Positions 25,587 through 35,665 are shown, counted from the first letter of the stretch. The stretch is DNA of 64,000 nucleotides from JALZEG01 sp035942255 (GCA_035942255.1 DASZDG010000125.1:1-64000), one strand, 5' to 3'. The notes: generated by a model not told the origin, from the letters alone. Program-made: numbers and translations.

Positions 25587-26105
25587 ATGGAGGGTTTCAC
25601 TGCTCAACAAACGTCACGTTTCACAGGTTGCACAGCACATCAGCTGAGGTACTGGGACCGCATCGGTCTCGTCAAGCCGAGCGTGCAGGCAACCGGCGGT
25701 CGCCCCGGTGTGAGGCGGCTTTACTCGTTCCGAGACCTCATCGCGTTGAAGGTCGTGAAGTCGCTGCTGGAGCACGGTATGAGCCTTCAGCGCGTGCGGC
25801 GTGCGTATTCGTATCTGCGTAAGAAGGCGGCGCTGGACGACCACCTCTCCGAGGTCAAGCTCGTCACCGACGGCAAGAGCATCTTCAAGATCTGCAAGAA
25901 CGACGGCGAGCTCCTCGACGCGTTGAAGGAGGGCCAGCTCGCGTTCTTCCTCGCCATCGACGAGATCGCGGCGGGCGTGGACGGACGCGTGGCCGAGTAC
26001 CTCTACGACCGCGAAGAGTTCGTGACCGCGCTGCGGCGGGTCGAGCAGACGCTCGAGCAGGAAGTGCCGCCGGACGCTCGCCGCCGCCTACGAGCGGCCA
26101 ACTAG
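25587..26105 (+). CDS. MerR-family transcriptional regulator
   Basis: The 172-aa protein has an N-terminal MerR winged helix (residues about 4-75: FTAQQTSRFTGCTAHQLRYWDRIGLVKPS and RRLYSFRDLIALKVVKSLLEHGMSL) followed by a helix and a short C-terminal domain without the metal-binding Cys pattern of MerR or ZntR. The ligand is unknown. It starts at ATG 25587. Its last 18 bp overlap the 3' end of the convergent transglutaminase gene. Confidence 0.9.
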   Translation: MEGFTAQQTSRFTGCTAHQLRYWDRIGLVKPSVQATGGRPGVRRLYSFRDLIALKVVKSLLEHGMSLQRVRRAYSYLRKKAALDDHLSEVKLVTDGKSIFKICKNDGELLDALKEGQLAFFLAIDEIAAGVDGRVAEYLYDREEFVTALRRVEQTLEQEVPPDARRRLRAAN

Positions 26106-28400
26106 CCCCCTCGGCGAGAACAGCCGCGCCGCCCGCGTCCACCACGACGCCCGGGCCCACATGACCGCCCGGAGCTTGCGGGCGAGGACCCTCGCCTGGC
26201 GCGCCTGGTCCCTCCCGACGCCCCGCGGCGCGTACTGCGACGCCTCGTAGATCTGGGCGAGCCGGGCCGCGTCGTCGGACGGCACCGCACGGAGCTTCCC
26301 GAGGCGGGCGGCGAACGACGCCGCGGACTCGGCCGGACGCCGCGGCTCGGCCAGCTCGGCGGCCTCGTCCTCGAAGTGGCGGAACGCGGCGGCCGCGGCC
26401 TGGTCGGCGCCGCGGGCCGAGCGGTAGCGGCGCGCTATCCGCCACCTCTTCAGGGCGGGCACGGCGGCGAGGAACGCGAGCAGGAGGACCCCGACCGCGA
26501 CCGCGAGCCGGTTGAACGCCCGGGTCCACGCGGGGTTCTCGGGGACCGCGCCGGGGCCGATCTCGCCGATCGCACGCTCGCCCCGGGTGCCGGCGCCGAC
26601 GTTCGAGCCGGCGAGGCGGCGGTCCTCGATCGCGTCCTGGCGGCCGGTCGCCGCGCCGATCCCGTTCTCGGTCCCGCCCGGGGGTGCGCCGGGGCCCTGA
26701 GGTCCGAGCGGCTGCCGGGTGTACCCGGGGGCCGCGGCCTGGACGCGGGGGGTCGGGTCGAAGCGGACCCACCCGTAGCCCTCGAAGTAGACCTCCGGCC
26801 ACGCGTGGGTCTCGACGCCGGTCACCGTGAAGGTGTCGGTCTGGACGTCGCGGTTGCCGGGGAGGAAGCCGACGGCGACCCGGGTCGGGATGCCCTGGAG
26901 CCGGGCGAGCAGCGCGAAGGCGGTGGCGAACTGCTGGCAGTAGCCCTGGCGCACTTCGAAGAGGAACTGGTCGAGGTAGTTCGCCGACGCCCCGTCGACC
27001 TGGGTCGCCTCCACGAGCTCGGGGTCGTCGGAGTACTCGAACTTCGTGCGGAGCTCCTCCTGCAGCGCGATCAGGAACTGGCCGTCGGAGAGCCTCTCGC
27101 CGGTGACGCGGTCCACGCGCAGGTCCTCGGCCAGCTCGATCGTCCTGGAGGTTGCGTCGGGCGCCTCCAGGTAGACGCCGCCGGGGAACCCGACCTGTGC
27201 CTTCGTCAGCTCTTCGTAGGTCAGCTCGGGGACGTTCGACGTCACGGTGTACGAGAAGCCCTCGGTCGCCTGGTCCGGCAGCACGAGGTCCTGGTTCTGC
27301 GTGTCGTAGGTCACCTCGACGTCCTCTTCGAGGTCGACCTCCGCCGGGTTGATGGCCGCGGGGAGGCGTTCGGACTCCAGCTCCTGGAAGGTCACGGTCT
27401 GCACTAGCGGCTCGGACTCGCGCGGCGCGTTGGACTGGCCTCCGAAGGAGAGCTCGTCGATCACCGGCTCGACGACGGTGCCCTCGGCTCGCTGCCAGTC
27501 GCGCCCGTCGAAGCGCGCGAGCGAGAGCAGCCTCCAGTAAGACGAGCGCTCGGCCTCGACCGTGAACAGGACGAGGTCGGTCTGGTCGAGCAGCGTCGGC
27601 GCGATCGACACGAGCGGGTTGATCTCGCCGGACGCGCCACCACCGCCGAACCCGCCGGCGCCGACGTCGTTGCGCCACACGAGGAGGCCGTCACCGAGCG
27701 CGGGGACGATCAGCGGCGCGGCGATCGCCGCCGCCACGCACCCGGCCCCCATGCGGCGCGCCAGAGCGCCCGTGACCGATTCCGGCTCCTTCCCCTCACG
27801 CCCGGAGAAAGCCGGGACCCACCGGCCCCACGACCTCACCCGGTGCGCGGACTCGAGGCCCCAGAACGTGAGCAATGCGAGCAGGAACGCGATCACGAGC
27901 ACGGGAGCGCCGTTGCCGGTCCCGACGGTCATCTGGATGCAGAACAACCCGATGCACGGCAGCGCCGCCAGCAGCGGCCGGCGCCAGCGGAACGTCGCGA
28001 TCTCGCCGACCGACGTGGCGACCCACATCCCCACCACGACGAGCACGACGTAGCCCGTCCGCACCGGCACCGGCGCGTAGTCGACCGCCGAGTGCCTCAG
28101 CGCGTTCGAGATCGAGCGGCCGAGGCCCGCGACGGCGTCCGGCGAGGGCAGCAGGTAGAAGGAGTTGCGCGCCTGGAAGATCACGACGAGGTACCAGAAC
28201 AGCGCGGCGAGGCTGGCGAGGGCGGTCGCCACGGTCCCGGCCCCCAGCCTCCGCGCCGCGATCGCGATCCCCGACGCGAGCGCCATCCCGAGCAACGTGG
28301 GGCCGGGGTAGTCGCCTGCGGCGAAGACCTGCGCGAACGCGAGCAGCGTGAGCAGCAGCAGCGCGGCGAGGCCGATCCGGGCGCGGCCCTCGGAGCTCAC
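26088..28400 (-). CDS. TgpA-type membrane transglutaminase-like protein
   Basis: The 770-aa protein has about seven N-terminal membrane spans (1-245), an extracytoplasmic domain with a transglutaminase core, one further span (about 640-660) and a cytoplasmic DUF4129-like tail. The putative triad is Cys488 (RQGYCQQFATAF), His532 (THAWPEVYF) and Asp548 (RFDPTP). This architecture occurs together with DUF58 and MoxR genes in many bacteria, suggesting an envelope-modification or protein-processing system; the substrate is unknown. GTG 28400 overlaps the DUF58 stop (GTGA). Confidence 0.92.
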   Translation of the reverse strand: MSSEGRARIGLAALLLLTLLAFAQVFAAGDYPGPTLLGMALASGIAIAARRLGAGTVATALASLAALFWYLVVIFQARNSFYLLPSPDAVAGLGRSISNALRHSAVDYAPVPVRTGYVVLVVVGMWVATSVGEIATFRWRRPLLAALPCIGLFCIQMTVGTGNGAPVLVIAFLLALLTFWGLESAHRVRSWGRWVPAFSGREGKEPESVTGALARRMGAGCVAAAIAAPLIVPALGDGLLVWRNDVGAGGFGGGGASGEINPLVSIAPTLLDQTDLVLFTVEAERSSYWRLLSLARFDGRDWQRAEGTVVEPVIDELSFGGQSNAPRESEPLVQTVTFQELESERLPAAINPAEVDLEEDVEVTYDTQNQDLVLPDQATEGFSYTVTSNVPELTYEELTKAQVGFPGGVYLEAPDATSRTIELAEDLRVDRVTGERLSDGQFLIALQEELRTKFEYSDDPELVEATQVDGASANYLDQFLFEVRQGYCQQFATAFALLARLQGIPTRVAVGFLPGNRDVQTDTFTVTGVETHAWPEVYFEGYGWVRFDPTPRVQAAAPGYTRQPLGPQGPGAPPGGTENGIGAATGRQDAIEDRRLAGSNVGAGTRGERAIGEIGPGAVPENPAWTRAFNRLAVAVGVLLLAFLAAVPALKRWRIARRYRSARGADQAAAAAFRHFEDEAAELAEPRRPAESAASFAARLGKLRAVPSDDAARLAQIYEASQYAPRGVGRDQARQARVLARKLRAVMWARASWWTRAARLFSPRGLVGRS

Positions 28401-29680
28401 GGCGACACCACCTTCGAGCGGCTCGCGGCCGCGGCCGACCGCGTGAGGGAGTCCCATCCCGTGAGCAGAGGCTCCTCCGGCCCGAGCACGACGGTCTGGA
28501 CGCCGGAGCGCCCGAGCAGCTTCACGACCTCGAGGACTTCCTGCTCCGCCGCCCAGCGGGCCTTCGTCGTCATCGAGCCGAAACGGTGCGCCGGGAACAT
28601 CACGACGATCACCTGCCGGAAGCGCCTCCGGCACCGCGTCACGGCGACGGCCGCCTCGGCCGAGAGCGACCCGGACACGACGGCGAGGGTGCCCTCACCG
28701 GCGGTGCCCGCCTCTATCTCGAGCAGGCGTGCGATCAGCGGGTCGTCGGAGCTCTCCGCGGGGCGCGACGTGCGCACCGTGGCGAGCAGGTCGAGAACGC
28801 GGTTGAAGTGGGGCGTCCCCTTGGCCGCCGCGAGCCCCGCCGCCGTCGCGCCCGCGAGGCGGTAGGTGTAGCCCGAGCGCTGGTAGAGGTCGACGATCGA
28901 AGCCGTGGCCTCGATCACGCGCTCGAAGCTGCTGGCGTCCCCGATCCCGTCGTGGGCGGCGGTCCGGTCGTCGAAGACGACCGTCGCCCGCGTGTGCCAG
29001 GGCGTCTCCTCCTGCCGGATCATGTAGCGCCCGCGCTTGGCGGTCGCCGGCCAGTGGACCTTCCGGAGGTCGTCTCCTTCGTTGTACTCGCGCAGCGTGT
29101 AGAAGTCCTCGCCCTGCGCGCCGATCGGCTGCCGGAGCGCCGAGACCGCGAGGCTGCGGCGGTCGCCGAGGTCGCGGGGGAGCGCCAGCGGCTCGATCCG
29201 GGGGTGGACGAGGATCGACGACTTGGGCGCGGCCGCGGAGACTAGCCTGGCGAGCCCGAACGGGTCCGTCGACGTCAGCGTGAGGGGACCGACCTCGTAG
29301 TGCCCGCGGCGCGGGGGTCGGAGCTCGTACGACGCGACCCGCCGGCCCTTGGGCTCGACGCCGTGGAGCGCGAAGCGCGCCCGGCCGGCGACGTCGGTCG
29401 GCACCCTGTCCTCCAGCAGCAGCAGGGGGGCCGGGCCGCGGCCCCGGTTGCGGATCTCGAGCGTCACCCTGACCTTGGTCCCGGCGCGGACCCGCTCCGG
29501 GGAGGCGCGCCGCACGACCTCGAGGTCGTGCTTGCCGAGCCGCACGACCGCGATCGCGATCAGCGGGAGCACGAGCAGGGCGAAGCCGAACTGCTCGACG
29601 GGCGCGGCCCCGAAGATCCTCGCGACGACCAGCAGCACGACGCCGGTGAGGGCCACCGACCAACCCCGAAGCGTGAGCAT
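28397..29680 (-). CDS. DUF58 protein (VWA-like, MoxR-associated)
   Basis: The 427-aa protein has two N-terminal membrane spans (about 8-45), a beta-rich domain and the DUF58 core with the hallmark REYNEGDDLRKVHWPATAKRG, followed by a VWA-like fold (ATVVFDDRT ...). DUF58 proteins are encoded between MoxR ATPases and transglutaminase-like proteins and are thought to be remodelled or activated by MoxR. It is translationally coupled to the transglutaminase gene and 80 bp after moxR. Confidence 0.92.
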   Translation of the reverse strand: MLTLRGWSVALTGVVLLVVARIFGAAPVEQFGFALLVLPLIAIAVVRLGKHDLEVVRRASPERVRAGTKVRVTLEIRNRGRGPAPLLLLEDRVPTDVAGRARFALHGVEPKGRRVASYELRPPRRGHYEVGPLTLTSTDPFGLARLVSAAAPKSSILVHPRIEPLALPRDLGDRRSLAVSALRQPIGAQGEDFYTLREYNEGDDLRKVHWPATAKRGRYMIRQEETPWHTRATVVFDDRTAAHDGIGDASSFERVIEATASIVDLYQRSGYTYRLAGATAAGLAAAKGTPHFNRVLDLLATVRTSRPAESSDDPLIARLLEIEAGTAGEGTLAVVSGSLSAEAAVAVTRCRRRFRQVIVVMFPAHRFGSMTTKARWAAEQEVLEVVKLLGRSGVQTVVLGPEEPLLTGWDSLTRSAAAASRSKVVSP

Positions 29681-29760
29681 TTCTAGTTTGGCCGCTGGCC
29701 GAGGCCACCGGCCCCCTGACCCAGCCTTGCCGGAATCGCCAGCGGGGGGTCGCCTCGCAC

Positions 29761-30744
29761 CTAAGCCTCTTTCGCAGGGATGGGAACGCGGCCGACGAGG
29801 CCCTCGAGCACGGTCTCCGAGGACGCGCCGCGCATCTGCGCCTCCGGCGAGAGCAGCACGCGGTGGGCCATGACGGGGACCGACAGGTCCTTGATGTCGT
29901 CGGGGACGACGTAGTCGCGGCCCCGGCTGGCGGCCAGCGCCCGGGACGCCCTCAGGAGGTAGAGCGAGGCCCGCGGGCTGGCGCCGAGGTAGACGTCGGG
30001 GTGGTCGCGGGTCGACTCGGAGAGGTCGACGATGTAGCGGCGGAGTGAGGGGGCCACGTGGACCTCACGTGCCAGCTTGATGAGGTTGTTGACCTCGTTC
30101 GCGTCGGAGACCGGCTCGAGCTCCTCCAGGAGCGAGTGGCGGCCGTGGGTCTCGAGGATCTCGAGCTCGGACTGGCGGCTGGGGTAGCCCATCGACAGCC
30201 GCATCATGAACCGGTCGAGCTGCGACTCCGGCAGGGGGTACGTGCCCTCGTGCTCGATCGGGTTCTGGGTCGCGATGACCATGAACGGCATCTCGAGCGT
30301 CCGGGTCGTCCCGTCGACCGTGACCTGCCGCTCCTCCATGCACTCGAGCAGCGCCGACTGCGTCTTCGGCGACGCGCGGTTGATCTCGTCGCCGAGGCAG
30401 ATGTTCGCGAAGACGGCGCCGGGCTTGAACTGGAACTCGCCACTGGCGCGATCCCAGACGTTGACGCCGGTGACGTCGCTCGGGAGCAGGTCCGGCGTGA
30501 ACTGGATCCGCTGCCACTTGCACCCCACCGACCGCGCCAGGGACTTCGCGAGCATGGTCTTCCCGACGCCCGGGATGTCCTCGAGGAGGACGTGGCCTTC
30601 GGCCAGCATCGTGATCAGGGCGAGGCGGACCGTCTCCGTCTTCCCCTGGATCGCCCGCTCCATGTTCGCCGTGATCCGGTCGAACGCGGACTTGAACTCG
30701 GAGAAGTCCCTCCCGTCCCCGCCGGCACGGCCATCGTCGGCCAT
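29761..30744 (-). CDS. MoxR-family AAA+ ATPase
   Basis: The 327-aa protein has a complete MoxR AAA+ module: Walker A GVGKTMLAKS, Walker B LGDEINRASPKTQSALLECMEE, sensor 1 MVIATQNPIEHEGTYPLPE and an arginine finger in QLDRFMMRL. MoxR ATPases act as chaperones that assemble or activate partner proteins, usually the adjacent VWA/DUF58 protein. It is the first gene of the moxR-DUF58-transglutaminase operon. A TAACCT box on the minus strand (about 30831-30836) may be the -10 element. Confidence 0.94.
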   Translation of the reverse strand: MADDGRAGGDGRDFSEFKSAFDRITANMERAIQGKTETVRLALITMLAEGHVLLEDIPGVGKTMLAKSLARSVGCKWQRIQFTPDLLPSDVTGVNVWDRASGEFQFKPGAVFANICLGDEINRASPKTQSALLECMEERQVTVDGTTRTLEMPFMVIATQNPIEHEGTYPLPESQLDRFMMRLSMGYPSRQSELEILETHGRHSLLEELEPVSDANEVNNLIKLAREVHVAPSLRRYIVDLSESTRDHPDVYLGASPRASLYLLRASRALAASRGRDYVVPDDIKDLSVPVMAHRVLLSPEAQMRGASSETVLEGLVGRVPIPAKEA

Positions 30745-30982
30745 TCGGCTACCCCTTTCGTGGAATCGTCACAACCGGGACTCGGCTCCCTGAGGAAAAG
30801 TTCCGGCCCGGGCTCCCGAAGGCGCCCAGGTTAGCAGTGTGCCGCAACAAACCATCTGTTCGTGGCCGCTCGCCAGGCGACCGGTCGCTGACAACTACAA
30901 AGGTAGTAGCAGTGGCGAGGATAGCGGACATATACTGCGCGCGTCCGTAGAGACACTTGCGTGCAAGGGGGAGGTTCCGCTG

Positions 30983-32677
30983 ATGCCCAAACCATTGAGG
31001 CTGCTCGCGCTCGCGCTCGTGATGGCGTTGACGATCGCGGCGTGTGGTGGCGACGACGACGGGGGCGACACCGAGGGCAACGGTGACACCGGCGCCCAGG
31101 AGGGTGCGACCCTGACGTTCGGCACGTCGGCGGACCCCGTCGTCCTCGACGGCGCGCTCGTCTCCGACGGCGAGTCGCTCAGGGCGATCGACCAGATGTT
31201 CGAGGGGCTCGTCACGCTCGCTCCGGGAGGGACCGAGGTCGTCCCGGGCCTGGCCACCGAGTGGACCACGTCCGAGGACGGGACCGAGTGGACCTTCAAC
31301 CTTCGGGAAGACGTGGCGTTCCACGACGGCGAGGCGTTCAACGCCGAGGCGGTCTGCTACAACTTCGACCGCTGGTTCAACTTCACCGGGTCGTTCCAGA
31401 ACCCGGCCGCGACGTACTACTGGCAGACGGTCTTCGGCGGGTTCGCGAAGACCGACCCCGACAGCGGGGCCCCCACGGAGTCCAACTTCAAGAGCTGCAC
31501 GGTCGACGACGAGCTCACGGTGACGATCGCGCTGAACAAGCCGTCGTCCTCGTTCCTCGCCGCCATGGCGCTCACGAACTTCACGTTCGGCAGCCCCGCG
31601 GCGCTCGAGGAGTTCAACGCGAACGAGGGCCGCGTCAACGCCGAGGGCATCTTCCGGGCGACCGGCACCTACGGGACCGAGCACCCGGTCGGCACCGGCC
31701 CGTTCATGTTCGAGAGCTGGGAGCGCAACCAGGCGCTGACGATGGTCAAGAACCCGAACTACTGGAACGAGGAAGAGCAGGGCAACATCGACACGCTGAT
31801 CTTCCAGCCGATTCCCGACAACGCCGCCCGGCTCCAGGCCCTGCAGACCGGAGAGATCCAGGGCTACGACCTGGTCGAGCCGCAGGACTTCGACACGATC
31901 TCGGGCGACGAGAACCTCCAGCTCCTCGAGCGCCCGGCCTTCAACGTCGGCTACGTCGGCATGAACCAGGCCCAGAAGCCGCTGGACGACATCGAGGTCC
32001 GCAAGGCGATCGCGCACGCGATCAACCGCCAGGAGGTCGTCGACGCGTACTACGCGGGCCAGGGCGAGGTCGCGAAGCAGTTCATGCCTCCGGCGCTGTT
32101 CGGCTACGCGGACGACGTCACCGAGTACGAGTACGACCCGGACAAGGCCAAGAAGATCCTCACCGACGCCGGGTACGACCTGCCGGTCGAGATCAGCTTC
32201 GCCTACCCCACCGACGTCTCGCGGCCGTACATGCCGGTGCCGCAGGACAACTTCGAGGCGATGGTCGCCGACCTGGAGGACTGCTGCTTCAAGGTCAACA
32301 AGGAGAGCGCGATCTGGAGCCCGGACTACCTCGACAACGTCGACAACGGGCGGTACGGCCTCTATCTCTTGGGCTGGACCGGCGACTTCGGCGACCCGGA
32401 CAACTTCATCGGGACGTTCTTCCAGACCGAGCAGAAGGCGTGGGGCTTCGACAACGCGGAGATCCGGAACTGCCTCGACGAGGCCGAGACGGAGACCGAC
32501 CCGGACGCCCGCACCACCAAGTACGAGGAGTGCAACCGGCTGATCATGGACTTCCTGCCGGGCCTCCCGTACGTGCACACGAAGCCGGCGCTCGCCTTCA
32601 CGGCGAACGTCACCGGGTACGAGCCGAGCCCGGTGTCGCTCGAGCAGTTCTCGCTGGTGACGGTGCAAGGCACGTAA
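30983..32677 (+). CDS. ABC transporter substrate-binding lipoprotein (peptide type, SBP family 5)
   Basis: The 564-aa protein has a lipobox (LTIAACGG, Cys near 22), an acidic linker, and the SBP_bac_5 fold: LRxDVxFHDGEAFNAEAV, GTGPFMFESWERN, NPNYW, and YEECNRLIMDFLPGLPYVHT near the end. It is anchored outside the membrane and delivers dipeptides, oligopeptides or similar ligands to the permeases encoded next. Nine Cys, more than usual, hint at disulfides. AGGGGGAGGT precedes ATG 30983; TATACT at 30931-30936 is a likely -10 box. Confidence 0.93.
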   Translation: MPKPLRLLALALVMALTIAACGGDDDGGDTEGNGDTGAQEGATLTFGTSADPVVLDGALVSDGESLRAIDQMFEGLVTLAPGGTEVVPGLATEWTTSEDGTEWTFNLREDVAFHDGEAFNAEAVCYNFDRWFNFTGSFQNPAATYYWQTVFGGFAKTDPDSGAPTESNFKSCTVDDELTVTIALNKPSSSFLAAMALTNFTFGSPAALEEFNANEGRVNAEGIFRATGTYGTEHPVGTGPFMFESWERNQALTMVKNPNYWNEEEQGNIDTLIFQPIPDNAARLQALQTGEIQGYDLVEPQDFDTISGDENLQLLERPAFNVGYVGMNQAQKPLDDIEVRKAIAHAINRQEVVDAYYAGQGEVAKQFMPPALFGYADDVTEYEYDPDKAKKILTDAGYDLPVEISFAYPTDVSRPYMPVPQDNFEAMVADLEDCCFKVNKESAIWSPDYLDNVDNGRYGLYLLGWTGDFGDPDNFIGTFFQTEQKAWGFDNAEIRNCLDEAETETDPDARTTKYEECNRLIMDFLPGLPYVHTKPALAFTANVTGYEPSPVSLEQFSLVTVQGT

Positions 32678-32690
32678 AGAAGGATCGAAC

Positions 32691-32727
32691 GAAGGGGCGC
32701 GGGACCATCCCGCGCCCCTTCTTTTTT
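32691..32727 (+). terminator. Strong terminator inside the ABC transporter operon
   Basis: A perfect 14-bp stem (32691-32704 with 32708-32721), a 3-base loop and six T. It lies between the binding-protein gene and the first permease gene, only 18 bp before ATG 32745. Partial termination would give more binding protein than permease, a common arrangement. Confidence 0.92.
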
Positions 32728-32744
32728 CGTAAGGTGCGGCCTAG

Positions 32745-33749
32745 ATGCTGAGATACGTCGTCCGGCGGCTCGTGCTCCTCGTCCCGATCCTCGTCGGGCT
32801 CTCGATCCTCGTCTTCGTCTTCGTCCGGTCGCTTCCCGGGGGCCCGGCGATCGCGCTCTTGGGCGAGCGCGCGACGGAGGAGTCCGTCGAGGCGATCGAG
32901 CGGGACCTCGGCCTCGACGAGCCCCTCTACAAGCAGTACCTGACGTACGCGGGCAACCTCGTGAGCGGTGACCTCGGCGCGAGCATCCAGACCCGGCGCC
33001 CGGTCGTCGACGAGCTGAAGCAACGCTTCCCCGCGACGATCGAGCTAGGCCTCGCCGCGATGCTGTTCGCGATCGTCGTCGGCGTCCCGCTCGGCTACTT
33101 CGCCGCGAAGCGATACCAGGGCGTCTTCGACCAGGCCAGCCTCGTGACGTCTCTGATCGGGATCAGCTTCCCGATCTTCTTCCTCGCCCTCATCCTGAAG
33201 TTCGTGTTCGCGGTGAAGCTCGGGTGGCTGCCGAGCATCGGGCGCATCGACGTCACGCGCTCGCTCGAGCACCCGACCGGCTTCTACACGATCGACGCGC
33301 TGCTCGCCGGGGACTTCGGCGCGTTCGTCGACGTCGTCAAGCACATGATCCTTCCGGCGATCGCGCTCGGGACGATCCCGCTCGCGATCGTCGCCCGCAT
33401 CACGCGCGCCGCCACGCTCGACGTCCTCAGCGAGGACTACGTGCGGACGGCCCGGGCGAAGGGGCTCGACCCGACGGTGATCGACCGGCGCCACGTGATG
33501 CGCAACGCGATGCTCCCGGTCGTCACGATCGTCGGCCTCCAGACGGGGCTGCTGCTGACGGGGGCGATCCTGACCGAGAGGGTCTTCTCGTGGCCCGGTC
33601 TCGGCACGATGATCATCAACGCGATCAGCTTCCGGGACTACGCGGTCCTGCAGGGGGGCCTCGTTTTCTTCGCCCTCATAATCGTGCTCGTGAACCTCCT
33701 GGTGGACGTGTCGTACGCGTTCCTCAACCCGAGGATCCGCTACCGGTGA
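32745..33749 (+). CDS. ABC transporter permease, DppB/OppB type
   Basis: The 334-aa protein begins with the family N-terminus LRYVVRRLVLLVPILVGLSILVF, has six membrane spans and the EAA-loop motif near residues 225-245 (DVLSEDYVRTARAKGLDPTVI), through which it contacts the ATPases. It forms the channel with the next permease. It ends in a GTGA overlap with that gene. Confidence 0.95.
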   Translation: MLRYVVRRLVLLVPILVGLSILVFVFVRSLPGGPAIALLGERATEESVEAIERDLGLDEPLYKQYLTYAGNLVSGDLGASIQTRRPVVDELKQRFPATIELGLAAMLFAIVVGVPLGYFAAKRYQGVFDQASLVTSLIGISFPIFFLALILKFVFAVKLGWLPSIGRIDVTRSLEHPTGFYTIDALLAGDFGAFVDVVKHMILPAIALGTIPLAIVARITRAATLDVLSEDYVRTARAKGLDPTVIDRRHVMRNAMLPVVTIVGLQTGLLLTGAILTERVFSWPGLGTMIINAISFRDYAVLQGGLVFFALIIVLVNLLVDVSYAFLNPRIRYR

Positions 33750-34642
33750 GCATCGCCGAAGCCGAAGCCAAGGAGCTCAGCCTCGAGAGCCAGGCGAGCC
33801 TGTGGTCGGACGCATTCGACCGCCTCCGGCGCAACCCCGGCGCGATCGTCGGGGCGGTCGTCGTGCTGCTGTTCGTGCTGCTCGCGGTGTTCGCGCCGGC
33901 GATCGCGCCCCACGACCCGTCCGAGCAAGTGGGCGCGCTCGCGTCGAACCCGGAGGGACCGTCGGGCGAGCACCTGATGGGGCTCGACGAGCAGGGGAGG
34001 GACCTCCTCTCGCGCATCATCTTCGGGGCCCGGCTCTCGCTGCTGTCGGGCGTCGTCTCGGTCGCGATCGGCCTGTTCTTCGGCGTGCTTCTCGGTGCGC
34101 TCGCCGGCTACTTCGGGGGCTGGATCGACACGCTGATCATGCGGTTCATGGACATCATGCTGTCGATCCCCGGGCTGCTGCTCGCGATCGCGATCGTCAC
34201 CGCTACGGACCGCGGGCTGCTGCCGATCATGTTCGCGATCGGGATCATCAACGTTCCCGTGTTCGCGCGGCTGCTGCGCGGTTCGATCCTCGCCCAGCGC
34301 GAGTCGGACTTCGTGCTCGCCGCGCGGTCGCTCGGCGCGACCGGGCCGCGGCTCCTGGGCGTGCACATCCTCCCGAACTCCATCGCGCCGGTGATCGTCC
34401 AGGCGACGCTCGCGATGGGCACCGCGATCATCGAGGTCGCAGCCCTCAGCTTCCTCGGGCTCGGCCCCGCCGATCCCGGCCTGCCGGAGTGGGGAAAGAT
34501 GGTCGCGGACAACTCGAACCGGCTCACCGAGTCCACGCACCTGATCTTCTTCCCGGGCTTCGCGATCGTCCTGAGCGTGCTCGGGATCAACCTGATCGGT
34601 GACGGCCTGCGCGAGGCCATCGACCCGAAGCTGAGGGCCTGA
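33746..34642 (+). CDS. ABC transporter permease, DppC/OppC type
   Basis: The 298-aa protein has the N-terminal DppC domain (FDRLRRNPGAIVGAVVVLL, then HLMGLDEQGRDLLSRIIFGAR) and five or six membrane spans, with the EAA loop at RESDFVLAARSLGATGPRLL. It starts at GTG 33746 overlapping the stop of the partner permease; no ATG exists near the family start. Confidence 0.95.
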   Translation: MSIAEAEAKELSLESQASLWSDAFDRLRRNPGAIVGAVVVLLFVLLAVFAPAIAPHDPSEQVGALASNPEGPSGEHLMGLDEQGRDLLSRIIFGARLSLLSGVVSVAIGLFFGVLLGALAGYFGGWIDTLIMRFMDIMLSIPGLLLAIAIVTATDRGLLPIMFAIGIINVPVFARLLRGSILAQRESDFVLAARSLGATGPRLLGVHILPNSIAPVIVQATLAMGTAIIEVAALSFLGLGPADPGLPEWGKMVADNSNRLTESTHLIFFPGFAIVLSVLGINLIGDGLREAIDPKLRA

Positions 34643-34645
34643 GCC

Positions 34646-35665
34646 ATGGCGCTGCTGTCCGTCCGCGACCTCGAGGTGAAGTTCTTCACGCGCCGCGCCA
34701 CGATCCACGCGGTCAACCGGATCTCGTTCGACCTCGAGGCGGGCGAGACGCTCGCGATCGTGGGCGAGTCCGGCTGCGGCAAGAGCGTGTCGTCGCTCGC
34801 GATGCTCGGGATCCTGCCGAAGCCTGCCGGCAAGGTCACGGGAGGGGAGGTTGTGTTCCGCGACGTCGACCTGCTGAAGCTCCCGGACTCGAAGCTGCGC
34901 GAGATCAGGGGCCGCGACATCGCGATGATCTTCCAGGACCCGATGACCTCGCTGAACCCGGTTCTGCGCGTCGGACGGCAGATCACCGAGAGCCTCCGCA
35001 AGCACCTCGGCATGGGCAAGGACGAGGCGACGGAGGAGGCGCGCGCGCTGCTCGAGCGCGTCGGCATCCCCGACGCCTCGAACCGGCTGCGCGACTACCC
35101 GCACCAGTTCTCCGGCGGGATGCGGCAGAGGGTGATGATCGCGATGGCGATCGCGTGCAAGCCGCGCATCCTGATCGCGGACGAGCCGACGACCGCGCTC
35201 GACGTCACGATCCAGGCGCAGATCCTCGACCTCCTGCGCGGGCTCGTGCGGGAGGAGAACATGGCGCTGATCCTGATCACGCACGACCTCGGCGTCGTCG
35301 CGGGGGTGTGCGACCGGACGCACGTGATGTACGCGGGGGAGTTCATCGAGACCGCGCCGACGACCGAGCTGTTCGCGCGGCCCCGTCACCCGTACACCCT
35401 CGGGCTGCTGAAGTCGGTGCCGCGCCTGGACGCGGAGCGCAAGGCGAAGCTCGAGCCGATCGGCGGCACGCCGCCGGACCTCCGCTCGTTGAAGGAAGGA
35501 TGCTCGTTCGCGCCGCGCTGCCTCTACGCGACGCAGGAGTCGCGCGAGAAGACGCCGCACCTCCGCCAGATCGACGGGCCCGAGCACTTCGTCGCGTGCT
35601 GGAACCCGGTGCCGGTGGAGGACATGCCGGGGGCGCCTCCGGTCGTGGGAGAGGAGACCGCGTGA
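34646..35665 (+). CDS. Peptide ABC transporter ATPase, DppD/OppD type
   Basis: The 339-aa ATPase has Walker A GESGCGKS, the signature FSGGMRQRVMIAMA, Walker B ILIADEPTTALDV and the switch His in LITHDLGVV. The C-terminal oligopeptide-transporter extension carries the conserved Cys pattern (GCSFAPRCLYA ... FVACW). It energises uptake with the next ATPase. It starts 3 bp after the permease stop. Confidence 0.95.
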   Translation: MALLSVRDLEVKFFTRRATIHAVNRISFDLEAGETLAIVGESGCGKSVSSLAMLGILPKPAGKVTGGEVVFRDVDLLKLPDSKLREIRGRDIAMIFQDPMTSLNPVLRVGRQITESLRKHLGMGKDEATEEARALLERVGIPDASNRLRDYPHQFSGGMRQRVMIAMAIACKPRILIADEPTTALDVTIQAQILDLLRGLVREENMALILITHDLGVVAGVCDRTHVMYAGEFIETAPTTELFARPRHPYTLGLLKSVPRLDAERKAKLEPIGGTPPDLRSLKEGCSFAPRCLYATQESREKTPHLRQIDGPEHFVACWNPVPVEDMPGAPPVVGEETA

